Assembly: GCA_017694495.1 (NCBI GenBank) | Contig: JADIMU010000055.1 | Coordinates: 1-32,240 of the forward strand | Reading direction: 5' to 3' | From: Candidatus Aphodenecus pullistercoris | GTDB lineage: Bacteria > Spirochaetota > Spirochaetia > Sphaerochaetales > Sphaerochaetaceae | DNA: 32,240 bases | Shown here: positions 23,619 through 31,906 of the stretch, one piece after another | How positions within the stretch are numbered: the stretch's first letter is position 1 | Layout: every line of letters starts with the position of its first letter | Position numbers and translations under genes: made by a program | Notes under the pieces: model-generated | The model's database searches: none | What the model was told of the DNA's origin: nothing | What the model saw: the letters and a program-made list of their open reading frames with translations, nothing else

Positions 23619-25301
23619 CTACTGGACTTCTGCCGTCAGTGCGGCGATCAGGTCGGTAGTGGCGGTGGAGATTGCGAGTTCAAGCGCTGTGTAGCCGTAG
23701 TAGGTTTCCTCTGGATCGGCTCCGGCAGCCAAAAGCTTCAATGCGAAGTCCGGCTCTCTGTCGTAGATCGCCTGGGCGACCAGTCCCATTCCTTCGATAT
23801 CCGCTCCAGCATCCAGGAGGATTTCCGCGAAGTCGTACTCTCCTTCATCCATGGCGATCTCGATCGGTGCCATTGAGTAGTAGGTGGCGTTGATGTCGGC
23901 TCCTCTGTCGAGCAGCGCCTGTGCGAGCTCCATCTCTCCGTAGTAGATGGCATCTGCAATCAGGTTCATACCCTCGAAGTCGGCTCCCGCATCGATGAGT
24001 GTCAGGACGAAATCATAGTATCCGTCATCCATGGCGATCTCGATCGGCGCCATTGAGTAGTAGGTGGCGTTGAGGTCGGCACCTCTGTCGAGAAGCTCCT
24101 GTGCAATCTCCTCCTCTCCATAGTAGAGGGCATCGGCAATGAGGTTCATGCCATCGAAGTCGGCTCCCGCATCGATCAGTGTCAGGGCGAAGTCGTACTC
24201 TCCTTCATCCATGGCGGTCTCGACCGGTGTGGAGTAGTAGTATGTGGCCTCGATGTCGGCACCTCTGTCGAGAAGTTCCTGCGCAAGCTCCATCTCACCT
24301 TCGTAGATTGCCTGGGCCAGCAGGTTCATTCCTTCGATGTCGGCTCCTGCGTCGATCAGTGTCAGGACGAAGTCGTACTCGCCTTCATCCATGGCGATCT
24401 CGACCGGTGTGGAGTAGTAGTATGTGGCCTCGATGTCGGCACCCGCGTCGAGGAGCTTCTGGGCAAGCTCCATCTCACCGGCGTCGATAGCCTTGGCCAG
24501 AAGGTTCATTCCCTCGATGTCCGCACCAGCATCAAGAAGCGTCGCGACGAAGTCGTACTCCTCTTCGTACATCGCGGTCTCGATCGGAGTGGAGGAGTAG
24601 TACTCGGCGTTGAGGTCGGCGCCCGCGTCAAGCAGCTTCTGCGCCAGCTCCATCTCACCGGCGTCGATGGCCTTGGCCAGGAGGTTCATGCCTGTGATGT
24701 CCGCACCGGCATCAAGAAGTGCCGCGACGAAGTCGTACTCCTCTTCGTACATCGCGGTCTCGATCGGAGTGGAGGAGTAGTATGTGGCCTCGATGTCGGC
24801 GCCCGCGTCGAGGAGCTTCTGGGCAAGCTCCATCTCACCGGCGTCGATGGCCTTGGCCAGGAGGTTCATGCCTGTGATGTCCGCACCTGCATCCAGGAGT
24901 GTCGCGACGAAGTCATACTCCTCTTCGTACATCGCGGTCTCGATCGGAGTGGAGGAGTAGTACTCGGCGTTGAGGTCGGCGCCCGCGTCAAGCAGCTTCT
25001 GCGCCAGCTCCATCTCGCCGGCGTCGATGGCCTGTGCCAGGGTATTGTTTCCTGTTACATTGGCGCCCGCATCGATGAGCGCGATTGCCAGATCGACCTC
25101 TCCTGCGTTGACGGCGGCCTTGATCGGGCTGTAGCCCAGGTAGTCCGCGTCCAGGTCGGCGCCCTCGGCTATGAGTCCCATGGCAAGGTCGATCGCATCG
25201 TTGTAGATGGCCTTGGCCAAGCTGTTGTCGGATGCGAAGACTGGCGTCAGCATAAGAGACGTCAGCATGATGATTGCGATTGTCTTCCAGATTCTGCTCA
25301 T
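23619..25301 (-). CDS. Secreted acidic ankyrin-like repeat protein
   Basis: This 560-residue protein starts with a signal peptide, MSRIWKTIAIIMLTSLMLTPVFA, followed by SDNSLAKAI. The rest is about 17 ankyrin-like units of roughly 30 residues, in pairs of 60. One unit type reads STPIETAM, then YDFVATLLDAGADI; the other reads GMNLLAKAI, then MELAQKLLDAGAD. Units are slightly shorter than the 33-residue ankyrin norm. The protein is strongly acidic (many Asp/Glu, few Lys/Arg) and has no other domain, so a periplasmic or surface protein-binding role is likely. ATG at 25301 follows TTTTGAGGG; an open extension to 25505 lacks a start signal. It follows two barrel genes on the same strand, and a possible terminator lies in between. 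Confidence 0.85.
   Translation of the reverse strand: MSRIWKTIAIIMLTSLMLTPVFASDNSLAKAIYNDAIDLAMGLIAEGADLDADYLGYSPIKAAVNAGEVDLAIALIDAGANVTGNNTLAQAIDAGEMELAQKLLDAGADLNAEYYSSTPIETAMYEEEYDFVATLLDAGADITGMNLLAKAIDAGEMELAQKLLDAGADIEATYYSSTPIETAMYEEEYDFVAALLDAGADITGMNLLAKAIDAGEMELAQKLLDAGADLNAEYYSSTPIETAMYEEEYDFVATLLDAGADIEGMNLLAKAIDAGEMELAQKLLDAGADIEATYYYSTPVEIAMDEGEYDFVLTLIDAGADIEGMNLLAQAIYEGEMELAQELLDRGADIEATYYYSTPVETAMDEGEYDFALTLIDAGADFDGMNLIADALYYGEEEIAQELLDRGADLNATYYSMAPIEIAMDDGYYDFVLTLIDAGADFEGMNLIADAIYYGEMELAQALLDRGADINATYYSMAPIEIAMDEGEYDFAEILLDAGADIEGMGLVAQAIYDREPDFALKLLAAGADPEETYYGYTALELAISTATTDLIAALTAEVQ
23641..25200 (-). repeat. 180-bp in-frame tandem repeats encoding paired ankyrin-like units
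   Basis: The coding repeats recur with an exact 180-base period and no net length change over about 8.5 copies. For example, GGCCTTGGCCAGGAGGTTCA recurs at 24669 and 24849. Central copies (about 24421-25020) are nearly identical, while end copies are diverged. Blocks 360 bases apart match better than neighbours 180 apart in several segments, pointing to a higher-order two-unit duplication. Confidence 0.9.
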
Positions 25302-25571
25302 CGTTCCCTCAAAACTGCATTTCGAAGAGGACGGTCCGGCTCTTCCATAGGCCGTATCAAACCTTCCCCTCAACTGACAGCCTAACATCGATTTTGTTGC
25401 CACGCAACGAAGAATCCACCCCTCTGCTGAACATCCCCACGGAAATCGGACGAAAGCCCGATGTGGAACTTGGCGTAAAAGAACTGTCTGGAATTGGCCG
25501 GACAATGGCTTCTGCCGGAGTGGTATGCTTCAGGACCAGGACTGGTGTCTGGCATCAGCCCTGGTGGTCGT
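25302..25571 (-). other. Intergenic region between frameshifted barrel gene and ankyrin-like gene
   Basis: This 270-base gap holds no convincing gene. It contains a possible terminator for the barrel genes: GTCCGG, CCAATT loop, CCAGAC on the minus strand (25503-25486), followed by AGTTCTTTTACG. A second hairpin, ATCGGGC-TTTC-GTCCGAT, lies at 25462-25445. The ankyrin-like gene's own promoter should be nearer its start; a weak candidate is TTGAGG with a -10-like TATGGA 18 bases on. The ribosome-binding region GTTTTGAGG shares 9 bases with the repeats upstream of the sensor kinase. Confidence 0.4.
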
Positions 25572-27316
25572 TCACAGGACAGCGATGCTCATTCCGATTG
25601 CCAGCTGGATGTCCATGCCCTCCGGCTCTTTGGCATCTGTACTTCCCTTCAGCATGAAGCGGTCGATGATCGAGATGTTGGAGAAGAAGCTGATGTCGAG
25701 GATGTGTGCAATCGATGGGAAATGGTAGTCACCTGCCAGGCTTCCAATCAGTGTGCAGCTGATGTCAGGACCAGTCGGTGTACTGCCTTCCTTGTTCGGG
25801 TAGCCATCGTTGGCGTCATCCTTGTTGTCATCCTTGTTGTGGCTTTGCATCATGTCCATGGATCCATGCACCACAGCCCTTAATGCAGATGATATCCCCC
25901 AGACTCCCGGCTGGCTGTAGGAGAGGTCCAATTGCATCGCAATGGTGTCTCCTCCATAGGGGAAGCCCACGTAGAAGAGCTTCAGGACATCTCCTCCTGC
26001 AAGCTGGGTCGCAGTGCGGTGTGGAACGATGAAATCGACCTTGTCCCTGCGATAGATGAGCGGTGTCGTATATGCGGCTTCGAAGCCGGCTTCAAGGACT
26101 CCCTTTCCTATCAGGTGGGTGTAGTCCAAACCGCCCAGTACAGCCCATGCATCCCGTTCGCTGGCACTTTCCTGTGGATGTTTGCCCTGGTCTATGGCGA
26201 ACTGTGCGTAGATTTCCAGTCTTTGAACGGAGCGATGGACAGTTCTCCCCAGGCAAGCGCATTGAACATGTCCCTGTTGTTCAGATTGTGGAAGATGAAG
26301 GCAGGATTGAGGCTCTGGCCTTCCAGTACGCTTGACCTGTACATGATGTTTTCCGACAGCGTGAAACTGATCCAGTCGGCTGGCCGGAAGGCAATCCTAT
26401 GGGCCATCAGCATCTTGAAGGAGTCCGACTCATGAAAGGCCCCAGACCAGTCATCATCAAAGAAGGAGAACATCACCTCATATTCGAAGACGTTCTGCGT
26501 GTACAACTTCAGTCTGAGCGCATCATGGTATTCCAGACCATCGTCAATGAGGAGGTTTCCTATTCTCGCATTTCCCCAGTTCATCCTGTCCCTGCCGAGT
26601 GTCAGGGACCAATGGGGGCCTGCGAAGGCGATGAAGGCGCGCTTTGGCCAGTCGAACTCGAAGGTCTCCGGAAGGATTGGGAAGTTCGTGTTGTGCTCAT
26701 CAGCCCAGCTGATGGAACCTGCCGGGATGTGGAGCGTTTTGTCATCTGGAGCTATGCCAGCTCCAATGCCGTTTGGATAGTCCGCGTCCGGATCATAGTA
26801 CCAGATTCCATCGTTTCTTCCGTCCCAACGTCCTTTCGTGTATTGCGCGTTCGCTGTCGTATAGAACCAGGAGAACACGCTCATCTCAAGCTCGAGGTTG
26901 AGGAAGGGCTTCCTGTGCTCGTAATCCCAGACCCAGTCCACATCGTTGTCGAATCTTGAGTTGTCATGCCAGTAGTATTCCGGGTTCAGTGATACTGTGG
27001 TGCTGAGTCCGAAACTGTCCTCATCGATCATCCAGGTAGGTTCTTCCCGTGCGAGCAGCTCTTCAACAGACCTGTAGAAGTTGGACTCACCGCTGTCCAT
27101 CCCCTCAGCATCTACGTGTGAGAGGATGTGTCTGGCCTCCGCAACCGTCCAGGGACGGGATGTGGAAGGGGAGGCCATTCCATTGATCGCATACAATGCG
27201 TCCATGGCTTCGTAGACGGGTGAGGACAGGGGAATCACATAGGCGTCCACTCCTCCCGCATAAGCCGCCCCACATAGCAGGGCGGCAATGGTCAGTATGC
27301 TTGCAAGTTTTCGCAT
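25572..27316 (-). pseudogene. Wzi-like outer-membrane beta-barrel protein gene, broken by one frameshift
   Basis: The first part (27316-26192) encodes 374 residues: a signal peptide (MRKLASILTIAALLCGAAYA), an N-terminal helical region and barrel strands. It ends abruptly at FKDWKSTHSSP. Reading on in another frame from about 26213 gives IYAQFAIDQGKHPQESASER, then joins an open frame continuing to 25572 and ending DIQLAIGMSIAVL. The rejoined product is about 581 residues, matching the 578-residue paralogue just upstream in length and in its ending. The simplest event is loss of one G in TGG(G)AAATC near 26214-26217, which would have read DWEIYAQF. It starts 4 bases after the paralogue's stop, so they form an operon. 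Wzi-like barrels bind surface polysaccharide or resemble porins. A sequencing error cannot be excluded. Confidence 0.82.
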
Positions 27317-27320
27317 ATGC

Positions 27321-29057
27321 TCAACCTGCGAACATCCTTACGGGATCGAATGAGAAGCCTATGTAGAGCTGGACGTCGAAGAACTGCTCTCCCGGAGAGA
27401 GGCGGTAGTTCCAGACCTGGAGGAGGCCAAGTCCCGTATTCAGACTCAGGCCTTCGACTGGCATCCAGCTGGATTTCAGCGTGGCCTCGATCCTGTGTTC
27501 GGCTTCGTCCAGGGGGACGGAGAGGGGGAATGCCGCCACATCGCCTGGATTATAGGGCTCAAACTTGTCTCCATCGCTCCCTCTGGCCGCGACCGTGTAG
27601 TTGTAGCCTAGGCCATATGCGCCGTGGATGACGTAGTCGACTTCTCCGCTGAGCGAGAATGCCCCCAGCTTGCCGAAGTCCAGACCGAGGGCGAGGACGA
27701 TGGAGTCTGGACCATATTTGTAGCTTGCGTAGTCGATGTCGCCGTCGTTGGCAGCATTGTAGCCCCACATATGGTAGCCGACGATGTAGTCGTAGTTCGG
27801 ATTGTAGTTGTCTTTTTTCATTTTGTTGTTCAGGTAGGTCGCAGGCATCGTGTATGCCGCCTCGACCCAGCCTGTCAGATAGTTTCCATCGATGATCCAG
27901 CTCGTCTCGTAGTTGACGAGGCCGCCCAGTGCCATCGGCATCGATTTCGACTCTCCTCCAATCTGGATCTGGTCCGATACAAGCTGGAGATTGAGCCTGT
28001 GGTGGGGGAGGAAGGTCCATCCAAGCTCGATGGCAAGGATGTTGTTCGCTTCGTCGCCGGTATTTGAAATCTCGGTTTCGTCTGCGTAGTTGTTGAAGCC
28101 GTGGACGAAGAGGAAGGGGTTTAGAAGCCTCACGTCGAAGACGCTGTCGATGAGCATCATCGCACCCTCGACGAGGGAGATGGAGAGGCTGTCGGCGATC
28201 TTGAAGTCGAAGCGGTGCAAGGGGAAGACTTGCTGAGGAAGTTCGAACGACTCGTCGTTTGATGCCATCTTCAGGTTGGAAGAGGGGTCAGCCGAATCCG
28301 TGTAGGCCATCTTCCCGTATCTGGTGAGGGTATATGTGTAGTCGAACCATCGGGAGAAGGTGTGCATCCTGAGGTATTGCTGCCTGAGTAGGTTGTCGCC
28401 GAGGACGAGGTTTCCAGAGTGGCCATAGCCCTGTTCCTGGCGACCGCTCATGACCGAGAAGTTCATCCAGTCGTTGCCGAAGAGGATGCCTGCAGTGAAG
28501 GTTCCCTCATGGGATGTGGCGAAAATGTCACCTTCGATCAGTTTGTTGAGGTTCGTATCGAAGCGCTTGTCATAATAGCTTGTGATCATCGGGGAAAGCA
28601 TCAGCCAGTCCACGAAACCGTAACCGACGTCTGCGAACTTGAAGCCGAAAGCGAGATCCAGAACTTCAGTCCTGTCTTCCCTTGGGATGAGCAGATCCTT
28701 CTCGCTGTCTGGAATTGCAGTCTGCGTGAACATATCGACACCTATTGTCGGAGTCGGGTCGATGCCGAAGAGGTCGTACTCGAGCACAGGATGGTATTCG
28801 AGGGCCTCCATCAGCTCATCGTAGAGATCCCTTTCCGCCTGGGTGAGCCTCGCCTTGTCGATCCTTGAGAGCGACTGGGCCAGAGCCGCTCCCGTAACAG
28901 GAGTGACGGGTGAGGGCGGAAGCACTCCTGCCGAGATGCACAGCGCATATGCAGTCTGGTACTCGGTGCTCTGACGGCTGTAGGTCTTCTGCATGTTGGC
29001 TCCGACAAGGAGGCATGCGACAAGCATCAGGACAAGTGTTGTGGTCAGTTTCTTCAT
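27321..29057 (-). CDS. Wzi-like outer-membrane beta-barrel protein (capsule-assembly family)
   Basis: This 578-residue protein starts with a signal peptide, MKKLTTTLVLMLVACLLVGA. A short helical region follows with the pattern LPPSPVTPVTGAALAQSLSRID, then alternating hydrophobic and aromatic strands typical of an outer-membrane barrel (WMNFSVMSGRQEQGYGHSGNL; WFDYTYTLTRYGKMAYTD). The C-terminus, FFDVQLYIGFSFDPVRMF, has the aromatic ending of barrel proteins. The overall pattern resembles the Wzi capsule-assembly family common in spirochaetes, but recognition is by pattern only. The second, frameshifted paralogue follows 4 bases later. A promoter ending 6 bases before its ATG suggests a leaderless or very short leader message, although GGAG lies close to the start. 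Confidence 0.8.
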   Translation of the reverse strand: MKKLTTTLVLMLVACLLVGANMQKTYSRQSTEYQTAYALCISAGVLPPSPVTPVTGAALAQSLSRIDKARLTQAERDLYDELMEALEYHPVLEYDLFGIDPTPTIGVDMFTQTAIPDSEKDLLIPREDRTEVLDLAFGFKFADVGYGFVDWLMLSPMITSYYDKRFDTNLNKLIEGDIFATSHEGTFTAGILFGNDWMNFSVMSGRQEQGYGHSGNLVLGDNLLRQQYLRMHTFSRWFDYTYTLTRYGKMAYTDSADPSSNLKMASNDESFELPQQVFPLHRFDFKIADSLSISLVEGAMMLIDSVFDVRLLNPFLFVHGFNNYADETEISNTGDEANNILAIELGWTFLPHHRLNLQLVSDQIQIGGESKSMPMALGGLVNYETSWIIDGNYLTGWVEAAYTMPATYLNNKMKKDNYNPNYDYIVGYHMWGYNAANDGDIDYASYKYGPDSIVLALGLDFGKLGAFSLSGEVDYVIHGAYGLGYNYTVAARGSDGDKFEPYNPGDVAAFPLSVPLDEAEHRIEATLKSSWMPVEGLSLNTGLGLLQVWNYRLSPGEQFFDVQLYIGFSFDPVRMFAG

Positions 29058-29063
29058 GACTCC

Positions 29064-29092
29064 AGTCTAAGGTCCTTTCTCCAAGACTTCAA
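29064..29092 (-). promoter_or_regulatory. Probable promoter of the barrel operon
   Basis: On the minus strand TTGAAG (29092-29087) and TAGACT (29069-29064) are 17 bases apart. Only GGAGTC separates the -10 box from the ATG at 29057, so transcription should begin at or beside the ATG. The -35 overlaps that of the divergent helicase promoter, so the two genes may compete for RNA polymerase. Confidence 0.5.
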
Positions 29093-29116
29093 ATTGAATT
29101 TTCTGATTGTTATCAT
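29088..29116 (+). promoter_or_regulatory. Probable promoter of the helicase-nuclease gene
   Basis: TTCAAA (29088-29093) and TATCAT (29111-29116) are 17 bases apart on the plus strand. The expected start near 29123 leaves a short leader that contains the GGGGAGGG ribosome-binding site before the GTG at 29149. Confidence 0.45.
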
Positions 29117-29148
29117 CTGATAGGATTGTGGCCAGGGGAGGGTGTGCA

Positions 29149-31896
29149 GTGGACAGGTCGCAATGTCTGGTCTATCTGAAGCAGGTCGAGAAGACGGAAG
29201 AGATCGCAAGCCTATCCTTCGACAGGCAGAGGGGGCTGTGGGACGTCACCTTCATCGATGGATCCACATACAGCTACAAGAGTGGGAATGTGGCTGTGTT
29301 CCGGCCAGAGTATCTGGATCCTGCCTTCCATACGGTCCTGTACAAGGGTGCTCCCTTCACAGGCCTCTCTGGAATCTACCGCTACAAGAAAGTGGGGCGC
29401 TGTCTTCTCGTGAAAGGTCAGGAAGAGTTCCTGCTGCCTGAATGTGGGCTGACGATCACACATTCCATCCTCGAGGACGGCAAGGCTTCGACCGTCCTGT
29501 CCTATCTTCAGGAGGTCGCTTCCGTCAACAGACTGGGGTTGGAGGAATATGGAGAGCGCATCCTCGCATCCCGCTTGGGGCGCATCGCTTTCGTATCCGA
29601 CGAGTCGATGCTCTCGGCCTATCTCACAGGCACAATCGCTGATGATGCCGTGCCACAAGGACCTGAGCCCATCTTCCCTTTCGGGTGCAACCACTCTCAG
29701 AAGAGGGCTGTCGACAATGCGCTCTCTCATCGCCTCAGCATCATCCAGGGACCACCGGGGACGGGAAAGACCCAGACGATCCTCACGATAGTCGCGAACC
29801 TGCTGCGAGAGGGCATGAGCGTCGAGATCGTCTCGAACAACAACTCCGCTGTCGACAATGTGCGGCAGAAACTCGAAGCGGAGGGACTCGGCTTCCTGCT
29901 CGCTCCTCTTGGCAGCCAGGCGAACAAGGAGGCCTTCCTCTCTTCCCAGACTGGCTTCTGGCCAGACCTCTCATCCTGGTGCCTCAATGAAATGGAAGTC
30001 TTCAGACTTGAAAGCAGGGCTTCTCTGGCGCTGAGGGAACTTTCAGAGTGCTTCAGCCTTCAGGAAGAGCTTCAGCTTGCCCTTTGCGAGCAGGAGAAGC
30101 TGGACGTGGAGATGAGGCACTTCACCCGGCTTGTCCAGGAACCTTGGGATGATGGAGGGCTCTTTGACAGCTCACGTCTCCTTTCGATGGTCCGCAAGTA
30201 TGGCAGCATCCTGGAGTACAGAGAAGGACTGTCCATGGTGAGGCGCCTCCAGGCGGTCTTCGTCGACAGGCTCTTCGGATGGAAGGAGTCGGGCCGGCCT
30301 GGAACTGCACTTCTCGCCAGCTTGCATGCACGCTTCTATGGCAGGAAGAGACGTGAGCTGGAGGAGAGGATTGGGGACATCAGGAGAAGGCTCTCCTCCT
30401 TCAAGCCGCAGGAGCGTCTTGCCGAGCTCTCGTCTCTCTCGATGAGATTGCTCAAGGCCTCGATTGCCAGGCGCTTCGACTGGAAGAGGGAAAGGCCTGT
30501 CTTCACAAGCGAGGACCTGTGGAGGCGGGGAGGGGACATTCTGGAGGCCTATCCCATCGTGACGAGTACGACCTTCTCCTCATCGGCTTCCCTGCCCGGT
30601 GTCATGTACGACTGCGTCATCATGGACGAGTCGTCGCAATGCGACATCGTCGCAGGCGCCCTTTCCATGCTTGAGGCGAGGCGCTGCGTGATCGTGGGCG
30701 ACAGCAAGCAGTTGTCCAATGTCGTGACGAGGGAGGATCTGGCCCGGTCGGACTCGATCTATGCCAATTACAAGCTTCCGGAGGCCTACAGGTATGGCAC
30801 CCACAGTTTCCTGACTTCCATCACGACCCTTTTCCCGGACTCGCCATCCGTACTGCTGAGGGAGCACTACCGCTGCCAGAGCGGAATCATAGGTTTCTGC
30901 AATGAGAAGTTCTATGGTGGAAGCCTTGTCGTGATGACGGAAGGGCAGGAAAATGCAAGTCCACTTGGCCTCTACTTGACGGGCGAGGGCCACCACAGCA
31001 GAGGAAAGGTGAACCAGCGCCAGGCCGATGTCATAGCTGAGGAGGTCCTGCCTGCCTTGCCTGACGATTGCGGGAGCATTGGAATCATCACGCCATACAA
31101 GGACAATGTCGCAGCCATACGACGGACGATAGGCCGGGATGATGTCCTGGTCTCGACGATACACAGTTTCCAGGGGCGGGAGATGGACACGATCATCTTC
31201 TCGACGACGGATGACGTCGTCACCGACTTCTCCGATGACTCATCGCTCATCAATGTCGCCGTCTCCAGGGCGAAGAAACGCTTCATCCTCGTCGCTTCAT
31301 CGGAAGCTCAGCCGGCTGGAAGCAATGTGGGCGACCTGATCGCCTACATTTCCTACAATGGCGATGGCCCTGTACGCAGTCATGTGATGTCGGTCTTCGA
31401 TCTGCTGTACAGTCAGGCGACGGACGAAAGGCTGGCCTTCCTCGCATCCCACAGGAAGGTCTCGCAATACGATTCGGAGAATCTGATGTACGCACTGCTT
31501 GAGGACATTGTCCACTGCGAACGCTTCAGGAGCTGGAATCTCGGTCTCGTCGCCCACTATCCTGTGCGTTACCTTTTCGATGACAGCCCAGTCCTGACCA
31601 GTGAGGAAAGGCTCTACCTTTCACGTACAGGCACCCATGTGGACTTCCTGGTCTACAGGGTGGTAGGAAAGGTGCCTGTGCTTGCTATCGAGGTGGATGG
31701 ATTCGGCTTCCACAGGAAGGGCACGAGGCAGTATGACCGCGACAGGCTGAAGGATTCGATCTTCAGGAAGAATGGACTGCCGCTGCTGCGCTTCGCGACC
31801 AATGGAAGCGGGGAGGAGAAGGCGATCGTCCAGGCGCTTTCGGCTTCTGCTGAGACGACAGGAGCGGCCCCTCGACCGCTCCCACCCCATTCGTGA
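29149..31896 (+). CDS. Superfamily 1 (Upf1-like) helicase with C-terminal PD-(D/E)XK-like nuclease domain
   Basis: This protein has 915 residues. An N-terminal domain of about 180 residues is not assigned; it begins with a small beta-rich part (SLSFDRQRGLWDVTFIDGSTY). The helicase core has Walker A GPPGTGKT (residues 201-208), Walker B VIMDESSQ, motif III VIVGDSKQL, motif IV LREHYRCQSGI, motif V STIHSFQGREMD and motif VI NVAVSRAKKR. Between Walker A and B lies a roughly 280-residue helical insertion. The last 100 residues have THVDFLVYR, LAIEVDGFGFH, RLKDSIF and GLPLLRF, a D...ExD...K layout like DUF2726/PD-(D/E)XK nucleases. GTG at 29149 follows GGGGAGGG and is preferred over TTG at 29107. 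Upf1-like helicase-nuclease fusions occur in phage-defence systems; function here is inferred. No partner gene is evident. Confidence 0.9.
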   Translation: MDRSQCLVYLKQVEKTEEIASLSFDRQRGLWDVTFIDGSTYSYKSGNVAVFRPEYLDPAFHTVLYKGAPFTGLSGIYRYKKVGRCLLVKGQEEFLLPECGLTITHSILEDGKASTVLSYLQEVASVNRLGLEEYGERILASRLGRIAFVSDESMLSAYLTGTIADDAVPQGPEPIFPFGCNHSQKRAVDNALSHRLSIIQGPPGTGKTQTILTIVANLLREGMSVEIVSNNNSAVDNVRQKLEAEGLGFLLAPLGSQANKEAFLSSQTGFWPDLSSWCLNEMEVFRLESRASLALRELSECFSLQEELQLALCEQEKLDVEMRHFTRLVQEPWDDGGLFDSSRLLSMVRKYGSILEYREGLSMVRRLQAVFVDRLFGWKESGRPGTALLASLHARFYGRKRRELEERIGDIRRRLSSFKPQERLAELSSLSMRLLKASIARRFDWKRERPVFTSEDLWRRGGDILEAYPIVTSTTFSSSASLPGVMYDCVIMDESSQCDIVAGALSMLEARRCVIVGDSKQLSNVVTREDLARSDSIYANYKLPEAYRYGTHSFLTSITTLFPDSPSVLLREHYRCQSGIIGFCNEKFYGGSLVVMTEGQENASPLGLYLTGEGHHSRGKVNQRQADVIAEEVLPALPDDCGSIGIITPYKDNVAAIRRTIGRDDVLVSTIHSFQGREMDTIIFSTTDDVVTDFSDDSSLINVAVSRAKKRFILVASSEAQPAGSNVGDLIAYISYNGDGPVRSHVMSVFDLLYSQATDERLAFLASHRKVSQYDSENLMYALLEDIVHCERFRSWNLGLVAHYPVRYLFDDSPVLTSEERLYLSRTGTHVDFLVYRVVGKVPVLAIEVDGFGFHRKGTRQYDRDRLKDSIFRKNGLPLLRFATNGSGEEKAIVQALSASAETTGAAPRPLPPHS
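31861..31882. terminator. Hairpin at the end of the helicase-nuclease gene
   Basis: GGAGCGG and CCGCTCC form a perfect 7-bp stem with an 8-base loop inside the last codons of the gene. No T-run follows on either strand. The next gene converges with only 10 bases between stops, so this hairpin may serve as a shared 3'-end structure rather than an intrinsic terminator. Confidence 0.3.
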
Positions 31897-31906
31897 CTTC
31901 AGCACT

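Noticed and set aside
23641-25200. CRISPR-like or non-coding tandem array
   Set aside because: The 180-bp repeats are contiguous, in frame and encode ankyrin-like units with synonymous changes. There are no unique spacers.
25445-25462. Hairpin ATCGGGC-TTTC-GTCCGAT as a terminator
   Set aside because: The stem is good, but no T-run follows on the minus strand, and another candidate closer to the barrel gene is better placed.
25572-26129. A separate 185-residue gene downstream of the barrel gene
   Set aside because: Its upstream sequence in the same frame continues the barrel homology (IYAQFAIDQGKH), so it is the frameshifted C-terminal half of that gene, not an independent gene.
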